Source: Gammaproteobacteria bacterium
GTDB lineage: Bacteria > Pseudomonadota > Gammaproteobacteria > Pseudomonadales > Azotimanducaceae
Assembly: GCA_026706665.1 (NCBI GenBank)
Contig: JAPOYI010000001.1
Coordinates: forward strand, 1 to 64,000
DNA: 64,000 bases
Direction: 5' to 3'
Shown: one piece after another, positions 62,201 through 64,000 of the stretch
How positions within the stretch are numbered: the stretch's first letter is position 1
Layout of the letters: each line of letters opens with the position of its first letter
Position numbers and translations under genes: made by a program
The notes under the pieces: generated by a model
What the model was told of the DNA's origin: nothing
Database searches by the model: none
What the model saw: only the letters and a program-made list of their open reading frames with translations

Positions 62201-63245
62201 CAAGAGCATGCCTCCCCGCCAACGCGGTCGCTGGATTGCTGTCGGTTGCGCAGTGGCGACCGCCACCTTCGCGCCAGCCGCCAAGGAGTTCGTTCGGTCT
62301 GGTCGCCAACAAGCACGCGCGCTCCTTTTGGCGAGTTTCTTCTGCTCTACGGAACCCGCCATATCGCCTGTCGCGTCTGCCGAAATCTACCTTCCCGCGT
62401 TACTGGTCCGCCTTGTCGGCCGCTTCGTCAACCTAAGCGATTGGAGCGAAGGCTCTGTGACGCTCGCGATGGAGGCATCCATGCTCGTGAGGGAGTGCAT
62501 ACGCAGTCTGGCAGGCAATCCCGACGCCGATGCAACCGCCGCGCTCCGGGACCTTCTTCGGGATGCCCAACTCTTGCGTTGGCACTATGCGCTAACGCGC
62601 GCGCTCGACGACCAACGAGTGATCCGCCGCAATCACGAATACCGCCACCCGACGTTTGAGCAGGTAATCGAAACCCTCAACGGTGGCGCACCTGCGAATG
62701 CCAGCGATCTCACAGCATTGGTGCTGGATCGCCTTGACTACATCGAGACCCGGATGCGATCCGGGAACACCGATGACTGGAAGCAACACTGGAACGAGGA
62801 CGGTTACGGCAGACCCACCGAGCCGAAGCCCGAGCAGTCATGCACCCGCGCGCTTCTGCGGGAACTTCGCCTAGTGCTGCCAACGGTCCTCAGCGTTGAG
62901 CCGGAGGTACGCTACCCCGACGACGCACGGGCGGATATCCGCGTTTCACACGAGGATTATCACGTCCCCATCGAGGTGAAACGCAACGACAACCGGAAAC
63001 TGTGGCGTGCGGCAAGAACCCAGCTACTGGCCAAATACGCGAACGATCCAGCCACGAACGGCCACGGAATATATGTCGTCCTCTGGTTCGGTCGGGATTG
63101 CACGCAGCGATCACCGAACGGCACACGACCACCTACCCCTGACGACCTAAAGCAGCAAATCGAAAACACGCTAACTGAGGAAGAAAGGCGCGCGATTCAC
63201 GTCTGCGTCATTGACGTGAGTAAGCGTCCCAGAAAGGTCGGCTGA
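59232..63245 (+). CDS. NACHT/STAND NTPase with C-terminal PD-(D/E)XK-like nuclease domain
   Basis: 1337 residues from the GTG at 59232 (GTGA overlap). An N-terminal NTPase shows Walker A YVLLGDPGMGKTTVF (about 35-49) and Walker B TLFIDGLDEIR (about 83-93, NACHT-like DGLDE), with a possible arginine sensor in FRLSCRHADW. Long helical, repeat-like sequence fills about 400-1150. The C-terminus (about 1225-1260) reads DARADIRVSHEDYHVPIEVKRN, fitting a PD-(D/E)XK nuclease core (D, then E-x-K). This organisation suggests a STAND sensor-effector in antiphage defence, with the nuclease as effector. It lies just before type I restriction hsdM. The pairing with the AAA protein is not one I know. Confidence 0.8.
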   Translation: MIVVPRTCTELRDDDRVPEPACPKPLTAFRECPAYVLLGDPGMGKTTVFDIEERALGENALKVDARDFANFDADDHPEWAGKTLFIDGLDEIRVGQSDPRTPLDRIRRNLDKLGKPHFRLSCRHADWLTTDQKRLSVVSPSGGITMLRLDPFDSEASTKILESEPDVSNAQAFLEEAKARHVEGMLANPQTLTLLVQAVRDGSWPESRTETFEGACLTMATEDNKEHTSIQPPKDPCRILDTAGRLCTALLISGTRGFATTAKKANEDYPHIAAIQHPHEACREASESYLFRYAEPGRAEPIHRHIAEYTAARHIASLIADGLPSDRVLALISGSDGSVVSELRGLSAWLAVHSEIARQQLIERDPTGVALYGDTQAFSPEEQHALFNALIREPRKLEPTYRTARAFTSLATPEMLDAIEGVLANPPVGADGPISVDFVLRVLRQAPPLPGLALTFLNIVRDRTHWPRVRNTALDALIHYQQDDDSELVALLHDVHERRLGDPDDELLGRLLSALYPRRITSSAIWDYFKEGNEQFVGAFMGFWTHDLLEKASTAQVAEVLDACSVRIAELEKASDSTLASCVARLLAKGIESHGDRISIARLYDWLDAGLRLHISQGFTERCMPAIRRWLEGRPNRQLELLLEGIRRFPDDHWYGSREAFQRFLGASVSGDFYKACALAAKSMSATRNHVSESLLRIVVQSRGLEPQRLRELIAEDAELTRLLDSLLEPAPPPPERAQLEQAQRARVEQQQLRTQRDLEVLRANEDALRNNRASPQLLYRIARIYFGDFMHFTPQSGVKRLEELVAQDPALLDAVRTGLLLTVNRDDMPDAETILEHRLRSRMHYLCRPYLAGLAEAEQAGLLVNSSWTSEHRRKALAAYFDHVHGDYEPGWYQQLIAEHPAIVAEVQIQFASAMIREGIDPGNTNLWHLAFDSTHAQVARHASLPLLRGFPMRANNAQLGDLNHLLLAAYQHADAAEFKQLITDKLSLKSMPPRQRGRWIAVGCAVATATFAPAAKEFVRSGRQQARALLLASFFCSTEPAISPVASAEIYLPALLVRLVGRFVNLSDWSEGSVTLAMEASMLVRECIRSLAGNPDADATAALRDLLRDAQLLRWHYALTRALDDQRVIRRNHEYRHPTFEQVIETLNGGAPANASDLTALVLDRLDYIETRMRSGNTDDWKQHWNEDGYGRPTEPKPEQSCTRALLRELRLVLPTVLSVEPEVRYPDDARADIRVSHEDYHVPIEVKRNDNRKLWRAARTQLLAKYANDPATNGHGIYVVLWFGRDCTQRSPNGTRPPTPDDLKQQIENTLTEEERRAIHVCVIDVSKRPRKVG

Positions 63246-63321
63246 GACAGCGTGCCCTCAACACGGCTGCCAAGATTAGCGCGCGGCGATCGACCATCGA
63301 ACCCGGGGCGACAGGCCACTT

Positions 63322-63330
63322 GATATGATC
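63322..63330 (+). promoter_or_regulatory. Extended -10 promoter element before hsdM
   Basis: TGATATGAT: an extended -10 (TGN followed by TATGAT). It sits about 117 bases upstream of the hsdM start; no clear -35 is seen. Confidence 0.35.
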
Positions 63331-63446
63331 GTGTCCAAAGGAGCCGTCCCTCCTCGAGACTGCCGGCCAACGGTGTATCCCCCGACGGTTTTCCCCCGAG
63401 GTCCAGGCTGCTCGAAAGACCCGATGGAGACGGGCGAAATGGAATC

Positions 63447-64000
63447 ATGATCACCGGTGGCCTGAAGTCCAAGGTCGACCAGATCTGGAACACCATGTGG
63501 TCCGGCGGCATCTCCAACCCGCTCTCGGTCATCGAGCAGCTCACGTACCTGCTTTTCATTAAAGGGCTGGACGAGTTGCATACGCGCAAGGAGCGTCAGG
63601 CCGCCCGCACCGGGCAGCCTATCTATAAGCCGGTATTCACCGCCGACCAAGAGGCTCTGCGTTGGTCGCGTTTCAAGGAGCTCGCGCCGGAGCAGATGTT
63701 CGAAACGGTACGCGACAGGGTGTTCCCCTTCATCAAGTCAATTGGTCAAACGGAGGGCTCGGACGAGGAATCGACTTACACCCATCACATGCAGGACGCC
63801 CTCTTCATGATGCCCGCGGCTCGGGTGCTGGCCAACGTGGTCGACCAGCTCGACGACATCGACATGGCCGACCGCGACACCAAGGGCGACCTCTACGAGT
63901 ACATGCTCGGCAAGATCGCGACCGCCGGGCAGAACGGTCAGTTCCGCACGCCTCGCCACATCATCAGGCTGATGGTGGACATGACCGCGCCCACCCCGAA
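63447..64000 (+). CDS. hsdM: Type I restriction-modification DNA methyltransferase subunit HsdM (partial)
   Basis: The frame opens at the ATG at 63447 and runs off the right edge; 184 residues are present. The N-terminal helical HsdM domain (KVDQIWNTMWSGGISNPLSV, QLTYLLFIKGLDELHTRKE) and the start of the N6-adenine methylase domain (GDLYEYMLGKIATAGQNGQFRT and PRHIIRLMVDMTAP) are clear. TPRHIIRLMVD is the highly conserved segment before the SAM-binding motif. hsdS and hsdR are presumably downstream. Upstream neighbours are the NACHT and AAA genes. Confidence 0.94.
   Translation, partial: MITGGLKSKVDQIWNTMWSGGISNPLSVIEQLTYLLFIKGLDELHTRKERQAARTGQPIYKPVFTADQEALRWSRFKELAPEQMFETVRDRVFPFIKSIGQTEGSDEESTYTHHMQDALFMMPAARVLANVVDQLDDIDMADRDTKGDLYEYMLGKIATAGQNGQFRTPRHIIRLMVDMTAPTP

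Noticed and set aside
1..64000. CRISPR arrays and rRNA genes
   Set aside because: No regularly spaced repeats and no rRNA-like sequence were seen on either strand.

Overview
The window is GC-rich chromosomal DNA from a Gram-negative bacterium, most likely a Pseudomonadota (gammaproteobacterial-type) lineage. The evidence is the gene content and order: rpe-gph-trpE, the murein-recycling ligase Mpl, a KdsD-type sugar-phosphate isomerase for LPS, RuvX, a YccA-type BI-1 protein, many lipoproteins with clear lipoboxes, and an elongator tRNA-Met of proteobacterial type. Coding density is high, with many 4-base ATGA/GTGA overlaps. There are no rRNA genes and no CRISPR array. Taxonomy is inferred from gene content only.

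Layout. 0-3.1 kb: a secreted Cys-rich protein and a membrane-anchored ankyrin-like protein, followed by two abutting gene fragments. 3.1-11.2 kb: a sulfatase/PhyH-dioxygenase pair, divergent TPR and CRTAC1-like lipoproteins, a second PhyH protein and a TPR-TonB protein. 11.2-15.8 kb: rpe-gph-trpE, interrupted by a NYN remnant, a membrane protein and IS3 debris. 15.9-19.1 kb: a large propeller-amidohydrolase. 19.1-26.1 kb: a segment bracketed by two copies of a luciferase-like oxidoreductase gene (one broken), holding two FtsX-like permeases, a small secreted Cys-rich peptide, a DsbC-like protein and an intact IS5-family element. 26-39.8 kb: mostly housekeeping and envelope genes (PPi-dependent PFK, mpl, comF, acyltransferase, GH20 hexosaminidase, kdsD, cca next to tRNA-Met, BI-1), with a few pseudogenes.

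39.8-57.8 kb: a VOC/MoxR/VWA operon, an AbiEii-like nucleotidyltransferase pair, aldo-keto reductase, PhzF, a glycosyltransferase-GtrA fusion, a DUF523/DUF1722 protein, a lone oxidase subunit III with CopA and a CopZ-like chaperone, RuvX, and an S9 peptidase translationally coupled to a fused molybdenum hydroxylase. 57.9-64 kb: a probable defence island. It holds an AAA (DUF4143-type) ATPase coupled by a GTGA overlap to a 1337-residue protein with an N-terminal NACHT/STAND P-loop and a C-terminal PD-(D/E)XK-like nuclease motif, followed by a type I restriction-modification hsdM that runs off the window. This two-gene pair is the best candidate for an undescribed system.

A recurring theme is gene decay: at least seven truncated, frameshifted or internally deleted genes lie between intact operons, several at visible rearrangement junctions.
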